A stretch of DNA of 64,000 nt from Hymenobacter armeniacus. GTDB taxonomy: Bacteria; Bacteroidota; Bacteroidia; Cytophagales; Hymenobacteraceae. The notes below the pieces were generated by a model, which worked only from the letters and a program-made list of their open reading frames with translations, was not told the DNA's origin and did no database searches. A program made the position numbers and the translations under genes. This document shows positions 7,609-15,558 of the stretch, in pieces; position 1 is the first letter of the stretch, and every line of letters starts with the position of its first letter. The stretch is taken from assembly GCF_014699055.1 (NCBI RefSeq), contig NZ_JACXAC010000007.1, positions 1 to 64,000 on the forward strand. Reading direction: 5' to 3'.

Positions 7609-8769
7609 CTACCGGTCGGCGAAGGTTTGGCCGGCGCGCACCATGCGGCGCAGCAGGGGGCTGGCGCGGTACCGGTCTTCGTGGTACTCGTCGTACAGGG
7701 CATCGAGCGTATTCAGCACCTGTGGCAAGCCCAGCTCATCGGCCCAGGCCAGCAAGCCTTTGGGGTAGTTCACGCCTTTGGTCATGGCTAGTTCCAGGTC
7801 TTCCTTCGAGGCCACGTTGAGGGCCAGCGCATCCACGGCTTCGTTGATGAGCATGGCCAGCACGCGGGTCACAATCTGGTGGCCCAGCTGCGCGTCGCGG
7901 TTCGGCTCGGGGAGTACGGCATCGGCGGCGTAGTTGTAGAAGCCGCGGCCCGTTTTGCGCCCGTAGTAGCCGGCTTCAAACAGGCGCTTCTGGGTGAAAG
8001 AAGGCTTGAAGCGCGGGTCAAAAAAGAAGGAGGAAAACACCGATTCCGTGACGCGGTAGTTCACGTCGTGGCCGATGAAATCCATGAGGGCAAACGGGCC
8101 CATGCGGAAGCCGCCCAACTCGGTCAGGGCCCAATCGATGGTGGCCATGTCGGCCACGCCTTCTTCCAGCAGCCGGATGGCTTCGCCGTAGAAAGGCCGC
8201 GCCACGCGGTTCACGATGAAGCCGGGCGTGTCCTTGGTCAGCACCGGAAGCTTGCCCCAACTGTGCACCAAGCTGCGAACTTCCTCGGCCAGCCCCTCGC
8301 GCGTTTGCACGGCCGGAATGATTTCGACCAGCGCCATGAGCGGGGCCGGGTTGAAGAAATGAATGCCGATGAACCGTTCCGGCCGCTGGCAGGCCGCGGC
8401 AATGGACGCAATGGACAGCGACGACGTGTTGCTGGCCAGCATGCACTCCGCCGAAACCACTGCTTCCACCTGCCGGAATACCTGCTGCTTCACCGCCAGC
8501 TCTTCCACAATGGCTTCGAGCACCAGGCCGCAACCGGCAAAATCGCGCATGTCGGTGGTCGGGCGCAGGCGGGCGATGCTGGCTTCGGCGGCGTCAGCCG
8601 ATATTTTGCCTTTGTCGGCCAGCTTGCGCAGGGTGCTGGCAATACCGGCGGTGGCTTTTTCGAGCGCCGTGGCACTTTGGTCGAGCAAATACACGTCGTG
8701 TCCGGCCACGGCCACCACTTGCGCAATGCCTGCGCCCATGGCCCCGCTGCCGATGATTCCAATTATCAT
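7609..8769 (-). CDS. paaH: 3-hydroxyacyl-CoA dehydrogenase (PaaH-like)
   Basis: A 386-residue NAD-dependent dehydrogenase. The N terminus is MIIGIIGSGAMGAGIAQV, the dinucleotide-binding motif; ASNTSSLSI and HFFNPAPLMALVEII are the substrate-binding loops with the catalytic His, and KDTPGFIVNRV marks the hinge. Two 3HCDH C-terminal-type segments follow (about 185-275 and 295-375), as in PaaH and FadB-type enzymes. It is the last gene of the paa operon, 9 bases after paaD, so its likely substrate is a 3-hydroxyadipyl-CoA intermediate of phenylacetate breakdown. A general beta-oxidation role cannot be excluded. Confidence 0.87.
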   Translation of the reverse strand: MIIGIIGSGAMGAGIAQVVAVAGHDVYLLDQSATALEKATAGIASTLRKLADKGKISADAAEASIARLRPTTDMRDFAGCGLVLEAIVEELAVKQQVFRQVEAVVSAECMLASNTSSLSIASIAAACQRPERFIGIHFFNPAPLMALVEIIPAVQTREGLAEEVRSLVHSWGKLPVLTKDTPGFIVNRVARPFYGEAIRLLEEGVADMATIDWALTELGGFRMGPFALMDFIGHDVNYRVTESVFSSFFFDPRFKPSFTQKRLFEAGYYGRKTGRGFYNYAADAVLPEPNRDAQLGHQIVTRVLAMLINEAVDALALNVASKEDLELAMTKGVNYPKGLLAWADELGLPQVLNTLDALYDEYHEDRYRASPLLRRMVRAGQTFADR

Positions 8770-8778
8770 GCGTTCAGG

Positions 8779-9288
8779 CTAGTTGTGGCATTTGAAGTAA
8801 TCGAAAGGCTCCAGGCAGTCGTCGCATTGGTAATGCGCTTTGCAAGCCGTGGAGCCAAACTGGCTCACCAAATGCGTGTGCGTCGATTTGCACACCGGGC
8901 AGCGCACGGCCGTGTCTTTGCCAAACAGGTTGAGCACGTGGCCGGTGGCTGTGCCGTCCACGGGCGGAGCAATGCCGTAAGCTTCCAGCTTCTCGCGGCC
9001 GGCCTGGCTCATCCAATCTGTGGTCCAGGCCGGGCTGAGCTGGTTGTGAATAACCACGTTGGAATAGCCCTCCGCCAGCAAGCGCAGCCGGATTTCGGTG
9101 GCAATGACGTTCATGGCCGGGCAGCCCGAGTAGGTGGGCGTGATGGTCACGGTAATCTGGTCGCCCGCCACGGCCACCGCGCGCACGATGCCCAAGTCCA
9201 GGATGCTGAGCACCGGCACTTCGGGGTCGCTCACTTCTTCCAGCAGCTGCCAGATGTGGGCTTCGGTGGGAGCGGCGGCGGTTACCAT
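8779..9288 (-). CDS. paaD: 1,2-phenylacetyl-CoA epoxidase subunit PaaD
   Basis: A 169-residue protein. Residues 10-100 form a DUF59/MIP18-type iron-sulfur assembly domain (EVSDPEVPVLSILDLGIVRAV, then TPTYSGCPAM with the conserved Cys). The C-terminal 40 residues carry four or more cysteines in pairs (RCPVCKS, CDDCLEP, FKCH), a zinc-ribbon typical of PaaD. It is thought to help load cofactors into the PaaABC epoxidase. The ATG at 9288 overlaps the end of paaC by 7 bases. Confidence 0.93.
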   Translation of the reverse strand: MVTAAAPTEAHIWQLLEEVSDPEVPVLSILDLGIVRAVAVAGDQITVTITPTYSGCPAMNVIATEIRLRLLAEGYSNVVIHNQLSPAWTTDWMSQAGREKLEAYGIAPPVDGTATGHVLNLFGKDTAVRCPVCKSTHTHLVSQFGSTACKAHYQCDDCLEPFDYFKCHN

Positions 9289-10082
9289 GTCAGGCCGGGG
9301 TACGTGCGCTGCATGTATTGCAGCTCCGACAGCAGATAGCCCAAGTGCTCGGTGTGGCGGCCGGTTTTGCCGCCTTGCTGCCCAAATACCGGGCCCGGCA
9401 GTGGCAACGTGGCCTCGGCAAACACATAGGCGGTATGCGCTTGCATGGCCGGCAGCAGCGTGGCATAATCGGGCAGCACGCCCAATTCCTGTAGGGCTTT
9501 TTCGGAAGGAGTGGCCGTGGTCAGCTCCTCGCCAAAGCGCCAGAGCGTGGCAATGGCTTTCTCCAGCCGCTGCCGGCTCTCGGGCGTGCCATCGCCGAGG
9601 CGAATCACCCATTCCGAGCTCCACTTGAGGTGGTAGGAAGCCTCTTTCACCGACTTCTCGGCAATAGCGGCCAGCTGCGTATCAGGGCAAGTGAGCAGCG
9701 CTTTCAGCAGGTGGTAGTGGAAATTATCGAACAGAAACTGCCGCAGGATGGTGTGCGCAAAGTCATTGTTGGGCTGCTCCACCAGCAGCGGGTTGCGGTA
9801 TTCCACGGCGCTGCGCAGATACGCCAGGTCGTCTTCGGTGCGGCCCTGGCCTTCCAGCTCAGCCGCGTATTGGTAGTAGCTGCGTGCTTCGCCCAGCAGG
9901 TCCAGCGCAATGTTGGCCATGGCCAAGTCCTGCTCCAGCACCGGGCCGTGCCCGCACCACTCTGAAAGGCGGTGCGCCAGAATCAGGCTGGTGTCGGCCA
10001 GCTGCAGCACGAAGGGAAACAGCGGGCCCGGGGCGGCGGCCGGTGTGGCAGCGGCCACGCGGGAGTCGTTTTGCGGCAGCAT
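9282..10082 (-). CDS. paaC: 1,2-phenylacetyl-CoA epoxidase structural subunit PaaC
   Basis: A 266-residue helical protein of the ferritin-like fold, paralogous to PaaA but serving as the non-catalytic partner of the epoxidase core. Characteristic stretches: LILAHRLSEWCGHGPVLEQD, MANIALDLLGEARSYY, and EASYHLKWSSEWVIRLGDGT. I use the ATG at 10082; open frame continues upstream but overlaps paaB. The start is 5 bases after the paaB stop, and the end overlaps paaD, so translation is probably coupled. Confidence 0.94.
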   Translation of the reverse strand: MLPQNDSRVAAATPAAAPGPLFPFVLQLADTSLILAHRLSEWCGHGPVLEQDLAMANIALDLLGEARSYYQYAAELEGQGRTEDDLAYLRSAVEYRNPLLVEQPNNDFAHTILRQFLFDNFHYHLLKALLTCPDTQLAAIAEKSVKEASYHLKWSSEWVIRLGDGTPESRQRLEKAIATLWRFGEELTTATPSEKALQELGVLPDYATLLPAMQAHTAYVFAEATLPLPGPVFGQQGGKTGRHTEHLGYLLSELQYMQRTYPGLTW

Positions 10083-10087
10083 GGCAA

Positions 10088-10375
10088 TTACATGTGTTTG
10101 ATGGAATCCGGCACCTCGTAAAACGTGGGGTGGCGGTACACTTTGTCGGCGGCCGGGTCGAAGAAGGCCTCCGAGTCGTCGGGATTGGAAGCGTGAATGT
10201 GCTTCGACTCCACCACCCAAATGCTCACGCCTTCGAGGCGGCGCGTGTACACGTCGCGGGCGTTTTGCACGGCCATGGTAGCGTCGGCGGCGTGCAGGCT
10301 GCCCACATGCTTGTGGTCAAGCCCCTGCTTGCTGCGGATGAAAACCTCCCACAGAGGCCATTCGGATTGATTCAT
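10088..10375 (-). CDS. paaB: 1,2-phenylacetyl-CoA epoxidase subunit PaaB
   Basis: A 95-residue protein that matches PaaB along its length: WPLWEVFIRSKQGLDHKHVG at the N terminus, then NARDVYTRRLEGVSIWVV and a C-terminal YRHPTFYEVP. PaaB bridges and stabilises the PaaAC assembly. It is separated from paaA by 123 bases holding a repeated palindrome (10387-10500), the only sizeable gap among the subunit genes. Confidence 0.95.
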   Translation of the reverse strand: MNQSEWPLWEVFIRSKQGLDHKHVGSLHAADATMAVQNARDVYTRRLEGVSIWVVESKHIHASNPDDSEAFFDPAADKVYRHPTFYEVPDSIKHM

Positions 10376-10386
10376 TGTGCTTGAAA

Positions 10387-10500
10387 AAACCTCGCCCCCG
10401 GCCCCTCTCCTTGGGAGAGGGGAGCCACGGCGGCGCGGTTAGTTGCTAAGTGTAAAAATGTCATCTGGCTCTCCTCTCCTTGGGAGAGGGGGTGAGGTTT
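10387..10500. repeat. Inverted pair of CTCTCC-TTGG-GAGAG palindromes between paaA and paaB
   Basis: Two copies of CCTCTCCTTGGGAGAGG, each itself palindromic, sit at about 10403-10421 and 10472-10490. Their outer flanks (AACCTCGCCC on the left, GGTGAGGTTT on the right, GGAGCC/GGCTCTC inside) are also inverted to each other, so the pair forms a larger imperfect inverted repeat. The right edge overlaps the paaA stop codon. It resembles a dispersed genomic repeat rather than a terminator, as no T run follows. Confidence 0.65.
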
Positions 10501-11455
10501 ACGCCGCTACCGCCTCCCGCGCCGCGCGCTTGGCCGCGTGGGCGTTGGCCGCCTCGCGCACCCAGGCGCCTTCTTCGTGGGCCGAAACCCGGGCCTGCAG
10601 GCGCTCTTGGTTACACAGGCCATTGCCCTTCACCACGGCCCAGAACTCGTCCCAGTTCACTTCGCCGAAGTCGTAAGCCTGGCGTTCCTCGTTCCATTTC
10701 ACCTTTTCATCGGGCACGGTCAGGCCCAGGAACTCGGCCTGGGGCACCATCATGTCCACGAATTTCTGGCGCAGCTCGTCGTTGGTGAAGCGCTTGATGC
10801 GCCATTTCATGCTTTGCTCGGTGTTGGGCGAGTCGGCGTCTTTCGGGCCGAACATCATCAGCGTGGGCCACCACCAGCGGTTGAGGGCTTCTTGGGCCAT
10901 GGCCTTCTGCTCGGGCGCGCCTTCGCACAGCGTTTGCATGATTTCGAAGCCCTGCCGCTGGTGGAAGCTTTCTTCCTTGCACACGCGCACCATGGCGCGG
11001 GCATACGGCCCGTACGAAGTGCGGCACAGCGGCACCTGGTTCAGGATGGCGGCGCCGTCCACCAGCCAGCCCACGCAGCCCATGTCGGCCCAGCTGAGAG
11101 TGGGGTAGTTGAAAATGCTGCTGTACTTAGCCTTGCCCGAGTGCAGGTCGGCCAGCATCTGGTCGCGGGTGGTGCCCAGGGTCTCGGCGGCGCTGTAGAG
11201 GTAGAGGCCGTGGCCGGCTTCGTCCTGCACCTTGGCCAGCAAAATGGATTTGCGCTTGAGCGAAGGGGCGCGGGTAATCCAGTTGCCTTCGGGCAGCATG
11301 CCCACCAGTTCGGAGTGGGCGTGCTGCGAAATCTGGCGAATGAGGGTTTTGCGGTACGCCTCCGGCATCCAGTCCTTGGGCTCGATGCGCACGTCGGCAT
11401 CGATGCGGGCCTGAAACTGTTCTTCCGGGGTGAGGACTTGTTCGAGCGTTTCCAT
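10499..11455 (-). CDS. paaA: 1,2-phenylacetyl-CoA epoxidase catalytic subunit PaaA
   Basis: A 318-residue di-iron oxygenase subunit that converts phenylacetyl-CoA to its ring 1,2-epoxide. Iron-ligand motifs are visible as QDEAGHGLYLY (Glu..Glu-x-x-His) and CKEESFHQRQGFE (Glu-x-x-His). FNYPTLSWADMG and the tryptophan-rich NRWWWPTLMMFGPKD are well conserved in PaaA. The start is the ATG at 11455 (METLEQVLTPEEQFQ); a longer frame to 11512 would overlap the end of paaE. The 40-base gap to paaE and the common strand support one operon. Confidence 0.96.
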   Translation of the reverse strand: METLEQVLTPEEQFQARIDADVRIEPKDWMPEAYRKTLIRQISQHAHSELVGMLPEGNWITRAPSLKRKSILLAKVQDEAGHGLYLYSAAETLGTTRDQMLADLHSGKAKYSSIFNYPTLSWADMGCVGWLVDGAAILNQVPLCRTSYGPYARAMVRVCKEESFHQRQGFEIMQTLCEGAPEQKAMAQEALNRWWWPTLMMFGPKDADSPNTEQSMKWRIKRFTNDELRQKFVDMMVPQAEFLGLTVPDEKVKWNEERQAYDFGEVNWDEFWAVVKGNGLCNQERLQARVSAHEEGAWVREAANAHAAKRAAREAVAA

Positions 11456-11495
11456 GACTGAATGGGTGGGTTTCGGGTGAATGGGAGAGAAGCGG

Positions 11496-12572
11496 CTACT
11501 GGTCAAAGTCAACCGTAACTTCCGGCGTGGTGGGCCGGGCCTGGCAAGTAAGTACGTAGCCCTTGGCCACTTCGGTGTCGGACAGCGAGTAGTTTACGTC
11601 CATCTCGGCGGTGCCGGCCGTGACGCGCGCCCGGCAGGTGCTGCACATGCCGTTTTTGCAGGAATAAGGCGCGTCCACCCCAATGGCCAGCAGGGCATCG
11701 AGCACCGTGTCGCCGTAGTACGACATGGCCAGCGGGTAAGCGCGGCCGTCGAGCTGCACCGTTACCTGGCTTTTCTGGTCGTCGTCGCCCACCGACCGGG
11801 GCGTGGCGGCCCGGGCCGTGGCCGGGCTGCTGCTGGAGGCAAAAAGCTCAAAGTGAATGTGCTCGGCCGCCACGCCGGCTTCCGTCAACGCCTGCTTCAC
11901 GCCGTGAATCATCTCCTCCGGTCCGCAGATGTAGGCCTCGTCGAGCCGATCGGCGGGCACTATTTTTTGCAGAAATTCCGCCGCTTTGGCGTAGCCGAGG
12001 CGGCCGAAAAACAACTCGCTGTCGCCTTGCTCACGGCTCAGCACGTGGTACACGCTCAGCCGGTTAAGGAATTTGTTCTTCAGCCCTTCAATGGCCTCTT
12101 TGAAAATAATGGAATTGCGGCCGCGGTTGCCGTACACCAGGTACACGTGGCTGCCCGGCTCGGTGAGCAGCACCGTCTTGGCAATGCTCAGGATAGGGGT
12201 GATGCCGCTGCCGGCCGCAAACAGCGCGTAGCGCTTGGCCTGCGTGGGGTGCAGGCTGGGCGAGAAGCGCCCCTGCGGCGGCATCACGTCGAGGGTGTCG
12301 CCGGCGTGGAGGCCTTCCACGGCAAAGGTGGAAAAACGGCCTTCGGGCACTTTCTTGATGGCCACGCGCCACTCATCGTCCAGCGGGCTGCTGCAAATGG
12401 AGTAGGACCGCCGCAGCTCTTCGCCCTCGTGTTCGCGGCGCAGGGTGAGGTACTGGCCGGGCGTGTAGCGAAACGTGTCGCGCAGCTCGGCCGGCACGTC
12501 AAACGCCAGCGAAACGCAGTCGGGCGTCTCGCGACGGATATTCTTGATGGTAAGCTTATGAAACCGGCTCAT
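11496..12572 (-). CDS. paaE: 1,2-phenylacetyl-CoA epoxidase reductase PaaE
   Basis: A 358-residue flavin/iron-sulfur reductase that passes electrons from NAD(P)H to the PaaABC epoxidase. In order: FAD-binding beta-barrel with RRSYSICSSP (about 55-65), NAD-binding domain with AAGSGITPILSI and CGPEEMI, and a C-terminal plant-type 2Fe-2S ferredoxin domain with CKNGMCSTC and a final Cys in LTCQARP. This is the first gene of the operon; the promoter candidate lies about 120 bases upstream. Confidence 0.95.
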   Translation of the reverse strand: MSRFHKLTIKNIRRETPDCVSLAFDVPAELRDTFRYTPGQYLTLRREHEGEELRRSYSICSSPLDDEWRVAIKKVPEGRFSTFAVEGLHAGDTLDVMPPQGRFSPSLHPTQAKRYALFAAGSGITPILSIAKTVLLTEPGSHVYLVYGNRGRNSIIFKEAIEGLKNKFLNRLSVYHVLSREQGDSELFFGRLGYAKAAEFLQKIVPADRLDEAYICGPEEMIHGVKQALTEAGVAAEHIHFELFASSSSPATARAATPRSVGDDDQKSQVTVQLDGRAYPLAMSYYGDTVLDALLAIGVDAPYSCKNGMCSTCRARVTAGTAEMDVNYSLSDTEVAKGYVLTCQARPTTPEVTVDFDQ

Positions 12573-12694
12573 GGGTGGGATGGGATGAGCAGTGAGGGCG
12601 TGGGCGGAAATACTTCCAACCGCCGCTCCGAAAGCCAGCAGTCAGAAGGCCACCTACTGGTTGCCAATACAAAAGGCAGCAGTCGGCGACATTA

Positions 12695-12725
12695 CAAATA
12701 TAGTCAATATAACCCCAAAAGCTAA
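12695..12725 (-). promoter_or_regulatory. Candidate promoter of the paa operon
   Basis: Read on the minus strand: TTAG (12722-12725), a 19-base spacer, then TATATTTG (12695-12702), which fits the Bacteroidota -7 consensus TAnnTTTG exactly and the -33 TTTG box in three of four bases. It would leave a leader of about 115 bases before paaE. The gap 12573-12827 contains nothing else I can identify. Confidence 0.6.
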
Positions 12726-12827
12726 CGAGTGTTTGTTTTAATAAAAATGCCACAAACGCGGCTTTCACGCATGAGCTGGAAGCGCTGCACGTTCAGCCTT
12801 TTGTTGTTGCAAGATGGGCGGAGTTGT

Positions 12828-13322
12828 TCAGGCGGCGGCTCTTGCCCCAAACCCCGAGCGCAGCAGCACATACAGCCCCGCCACGGGCAGCGGGCTCACC
12901 ACAAAGTCCAGCAGTTGGCGGCTGAGGCGGTAGGCCCATTGGGCATCGCCGGCCAGTTTGCCCAGCACCACCAGGGCCACGTACACAGCCAGCGTGCCGG
13001 CATATAGCCGCAGCACGAGGCGCCATTGCGCAGCCGCTGGCAGCAGCAGGCGCAGCAGCAGCAGGCAAATGCTCAGGTAGCCCACCGCGTAGGTGGCCAC
13101 CACCGGCAGCGGCCGCTTCACCACGCTACCGCTGATGTTTTGCTGCAGGGCTTCGACTTGCTGGCGCAGCCCCACGGCGGCCAGCATGCGTTGCCACCAT
13201 TTCGTTAGGAAAGTCAGCACCGTCACGTCGTACACGCCCAGCAGGAGCAGGGCCGCCAGCAGCGCCCCTACCAGCACCCAGCGGACCCCGTTGCCGCGGC
13301 GAGCCAATACCTGTTCAGTCAT
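12828..13322 (-). CDS. XrtX-associated integral membrane protein
   Basis: A 164-residue protein with about four hydrophobic segments (roughly 15-35, 73-96, 102-124, 140-157) and few polar residues. It has no motif I can name, but its position is diagnostic: its ATG overlaps the last 8 bases of the exosortase gene, and membrane proteins of this size are the known companions of XrtX in Bacteroidota. A role in assembling, stabilising or specifying the exosortase is inferred. The segment between the first and second helix (about 36-72) is amphipathic and likely lies on one face of the membrane. Confidence 0.75.
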   Translation of the reverse strand: MTEQVLARRGNGVRWVLVGALLAALLLLGVYDVTVLTFLTKWWQRMLAAVGLRQQVEALQQNISGSVVKRPLPVVATYAVGYLSICLLLLRLLLPAAAQWRLVLRLYAGTLAVYVALVVLGKLAGDAQWAYRLSRQLLDFVVSPLPVAGLYVLLRSGFGARAAA

Positions 13323-13872
13323 GGGCTGGGGCGTTGGGAGCCACGGCCAGGCGCCGGGCCCACAGCATCCAGAGACCGAAAATGCAGCCGTACACCACGA
13401 AGTTGAACGTGTAGTGGTGGTTGAATTCCAGCGACGAATGCGCGTAGCGGTGGTTGATGGCCAGCGCGGCCACGCGCAGCACGTTCAGCCCCCAAATGAG
13501 GGCCATGCCGGCCGGAATAAACCACGCCTTGCGCCGCCACGGCCCCGGAAATGCCAGCACGAAGCCCCCAAACAACGCGTACAGCACCAGCCCGTTGCAA
13601 GGCGGGTACACCACCACCGAAGGTCGGCCACTCATAAGAACCAATTGGTCGTAGGTGGGGCTCACCGACGCCTCAAACCCCAGCCCTTGTAGCAGGCCCA
13701 CGCTGCTGCGCGTAATCTGGGCGCACAGCGCGGCGTCGAGGCGCCCATCGGGGCCCAGCCATTGCTGATAGCCGAAAAACCACGCCAGGTACATGGCCGC
13801 GGCCACAAGCAAAAAGCGAAACAGCAGCCGATTGTCGGGCGGCGCGCCGGCGGCGGGGGCGGATGGGAGCAT
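13315..13872 (-). CDS. xrtX: Exosortase, XrtX type
   Basis: A 185-residue multi-pass membrane cysteine transpeptidase. The exosortase triad is visible: Cys92 in YPPCNGLVLYALF, Arg133 in WGLNVLRVAAL, and His152 or His153 in FNHHYTFNF. The family cuts a C-terminal sorting signal and is thought to hand the protein to an envelope anchor. The start is the ATG at 13872; the frame extends 33 bases further up to 13905, into the terminator hairpin, so the shorter start is preferred. It overlaps the partner gene by 8 bases. The substrate gene (13969-14181) is immediately upstream on the same strand. At 185 residues this is a small exosortase. Confidence 0.9.
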   Translation of the reverse strand: MLPSAPAAGAPPDNRLLFRFLLVAAAMYLAWFFGYQQWLGPDGRLDAALCAQITRSSVGLLQGLGFEASVSPTYDQLVLMSGRPSVVVYPPCNGLVLYALFGGFVLAFPGPWRRKAWFIPAGMALIWGLNVLRVAALAINHRYAHSSLEFNHHYTFNFVVYGCIFGLWMLWARRLAVAPNAPAHD

Positions 13873-13903
13873 AGGGCAGGAAAGATAGCAGCTGCGAAGG
13901 TGC

Positions 13904-13938
13904 AAAAAAAGACGGCCTTTCTCAGCAGAAAGGCCGTC
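13904..13938 (-). terminator. Terminator between PID-CTERM gene and xrtX
   Basis: The stem GACGGCCTTTCT / AGAAAGGCCGTC (13911-13938) has a 4-base loop and, on the minus strand, is followed by seven T residues. It ends 32 bases before the xrtX start, so most transcripts of the substrate gene should stop before the exosortase gene. Confidence 0.85.
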
Positions 13939-13968
13939 GTGCTAATGCGGGCGGTTTGGAAGCAGAGG

Positions 13969-14181
13969 CTACGCTTTCTTGCGGCGGTCGCGCAGGCGCT
14001 TGAGGCCGTAGGCCACCCCGCCGGCCAGCAGCAGCGAGGCGCCGCCATCCAGCGGCACTTCAGCGGCGGGCGTGCTGGGCGTGGGGCCGCCCGAGCCAGG
14101 GCCCTGGGCCAGTACGGTTCCGGCAAAGGCCAGCACGAGGGTAAAAGCTGGCAGCAAGCGAGTTAGGAGAGATGATTTCAT
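13969..14181 (-). CDS. PID-CTERM-like exosortase substrate, 70 residues
   Basis: A very short exported protein. Residues 1-25 are a signal peptide (MKSSLLTRLLPAFTLVLAFA, cut near VLA-QG). The C terminus has the three-part sorting signal of exosortase substrates: the motif VPLDGG (residues 42-47, the PID box with Leu in place of Ile), a hydrophobic stretch ASLLLAGGVAYGL, and the basic tail KRLRDRRKKA. Only about 17 residues, rich in Gly, Pro, Ser and Thr, lie between the two signals. It stands directly upstream of the exosortase gene, which makes it the obvious substrate. No function can be assigned to so short a mature peptide; it may be a glycan carrier, a lipopeptide, or a decoy. Confidence 0.85.
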   Translation of the reverse strand: MKSSLLTRLLPAFTLVLAFAGTVLAQGPGSGGPTPSTPAAEVPLDGGASLLLAGGVAYGLKRLRDRRKKA

Positions 14182-14462
14182 GCGTTAGGGCTGAGAAGGT
14201 GAAGTGAAATGCGTAGGCAACCAGAGCGGTAAATGTATCACAATGTTTTTAAAATATAGCTTTCGGAAAGTATTATCTGTGTTAAATGATAAGCCGGTGT
14301 TTGGGGCATTAAATAAAGGAGAAGCGGACGGTTTTCCACTACGGAGCCCGGCGGGCTTGGTTTGCCTGCTCGCCTGAAAATACCACGCGGCCGTGAGGCG
14401 TGGCGTGCTACTCCGGCGGCGTGCCTACCTTGCGGCAGCTGTTTCGCTTGTTTTCCTAGCCC

Positions 14463-15461
14463 ATGCTTTCTCCTTCCGACGCTGCCGCGCCAGCAGCCGG
14501 CCCCGCCGACTACCATCCCCTCATTCGCCAAGTATTTGCCGAGATGGGCAAAGTGGTGGTGGGCCAGCAGCCCCTGCTTAGCCGCCTGCTCATCGGCCTG
14601 TTCACGGGCGGGCACATCCTGCTCGAAGGCGTGCCCGGCCTGGCCAAAACCCTCACCATTTCCACGCTGGCCAAGGTGCTGCACCTGCACTTTCAGCGGG
14701 TGCAGTTCACCCCCGACCTGCTGCCCTCCGACCTGGTGGGCACCATGATTTACAACCAGAACCAATCCATCTTCGAGGTGAAGAAGGGGCCGATTTTTGC
14801 CAACCTCGTGCTGGCCGACGAAATCAACCGCTCGCCGGCCAAAGTGCAGAGCGCCCTGCTCGAAGCCATGCAGGAAAAGCAGGTCACCATCGGCGACACC
14901 ACCTACCCGCTCGACCTGCCGTTTCTGGTGCTGGCTACCCAAAACCCCGTGGAGCAGGAAGGCACCTACCCCTTGCCCGAGGCCCAGGTCGACCGGTTCA
15001 TGCTGAAAGTGCACGTCGATTACCTCAAAAAAGCCGACGAGCTGGAGGTGATGCGCCGCATGGCCAACCTCAGCTTCGTGGAAGACGTGCAGCCGGTGCT
15101 GACGCAGGCCGACATCTACGGCATTCGGCAGCAAATCAACCAGGTACAGATTTCCGACACGTTGGAGAAGTACCTCATTGAACTGGTCTTTGCCACCCGC
15201 CGCCCCGCCGACTACGACCTGCCCGAGTTTGCCCAGGCCGTGCAATTCGGGGCCAGCCCGCGCGCCAGCATTGCCCTGCACCGCGCCTCCAAGGCCGTGG
15301 CCTACCTCGAAGGCCGCGACTACGTGCTGCCCGAAGACATCAAGGAAGTGGCCGCCGACGTGCTCAACCACCGCATCCTGCTCACCTACGAAGCCGAAGC
15401 CGACGGCATTCGTACCCAAGACCTTATCGAGGCCATCCTGCGCAAGGTGCCCATTAGCTAA
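14463..15461 (+). CDS. MoxR-family AAA ATPase
   Basis: A 332-residue AAA+ ATPase. Walker A is LLEGVPGLAKTLTI (about 55-68), Walker B is NLVLADEINRSP, sensor 1 is LATQNPVEQEGTYPLPEAQVDRF, and the C-terminal lid begins near residue 240. MoxR proteins are chaperone-like and usually work with a von Willebrand factor A protein such as a DUF58 protein. No such partner is adjacent: the next element is a terminator, so here moxR is a single-gene unit. The ATG at 14463 gives the usual short leader before the ATPase core. Its 5' gap (14182-14462) is AT-rich and holds no clear element. Confidence 0.92.
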   Translation: MLSPSDAAAPAAGPADYHPLIRQVFAEMGKVVVGQQPLLSRLLIGLFTGGHILLEGVPGLAKTLTISTLAKVLHLHFQRVQFTPDLLPSDLVGTMIYNQNQSIFEVKKGPIFANLVLADEINRSPAKVQSALLEAMQEKQVTIGDTTYPLDLPFLVLATQNPVEQEGTYPLPEAQVDRFMLKVHVDYLKKADELEVMRRMANLSFVEDVQPVLTQADIYGIRQQINQVQISDTLEKYLIELVFATRRPADYDLPEFAQAVQFGASPRASIALHRASKAVAYLEGRDYVLPEDIKEVAADVLNHRILLTYEAEADGIRTQDLIEAILRKVPIS

Positions 15462-15503
15462 GCGGCGCTCAACGCAAGTAGCGGTAGCTAAACCAACTGC
15501 CAT

Positions 15504-15539
15504 AAAAAAAGGGCTGACCATATGGTCAGCCCTTTTTTT
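15504..15539. terminator. Bidirectional terminator between moxR and T9SS protein gene
   Basis: AAAAAAAGGGCTGACCA is followed directly by its complement TGGTCAGCCCTTTTTTT with a two-base centre, giving T runs in both directions. It separates the converging moxR and T9SS cargo genes. Confidence 0.93.
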
Positions 15540-15558
15540 ATGCGAAGTGCTGCAATGG

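Noticed and set aside
7609..12572. Complete phenylacetate pathway
   Set aside because: Only the epoxidase subunits, reductase and one dehydrogenase are present. PaaK, PaaG, PaaZ, PaaF and PaaJ are not in this window, so completeness cannot be claimed.
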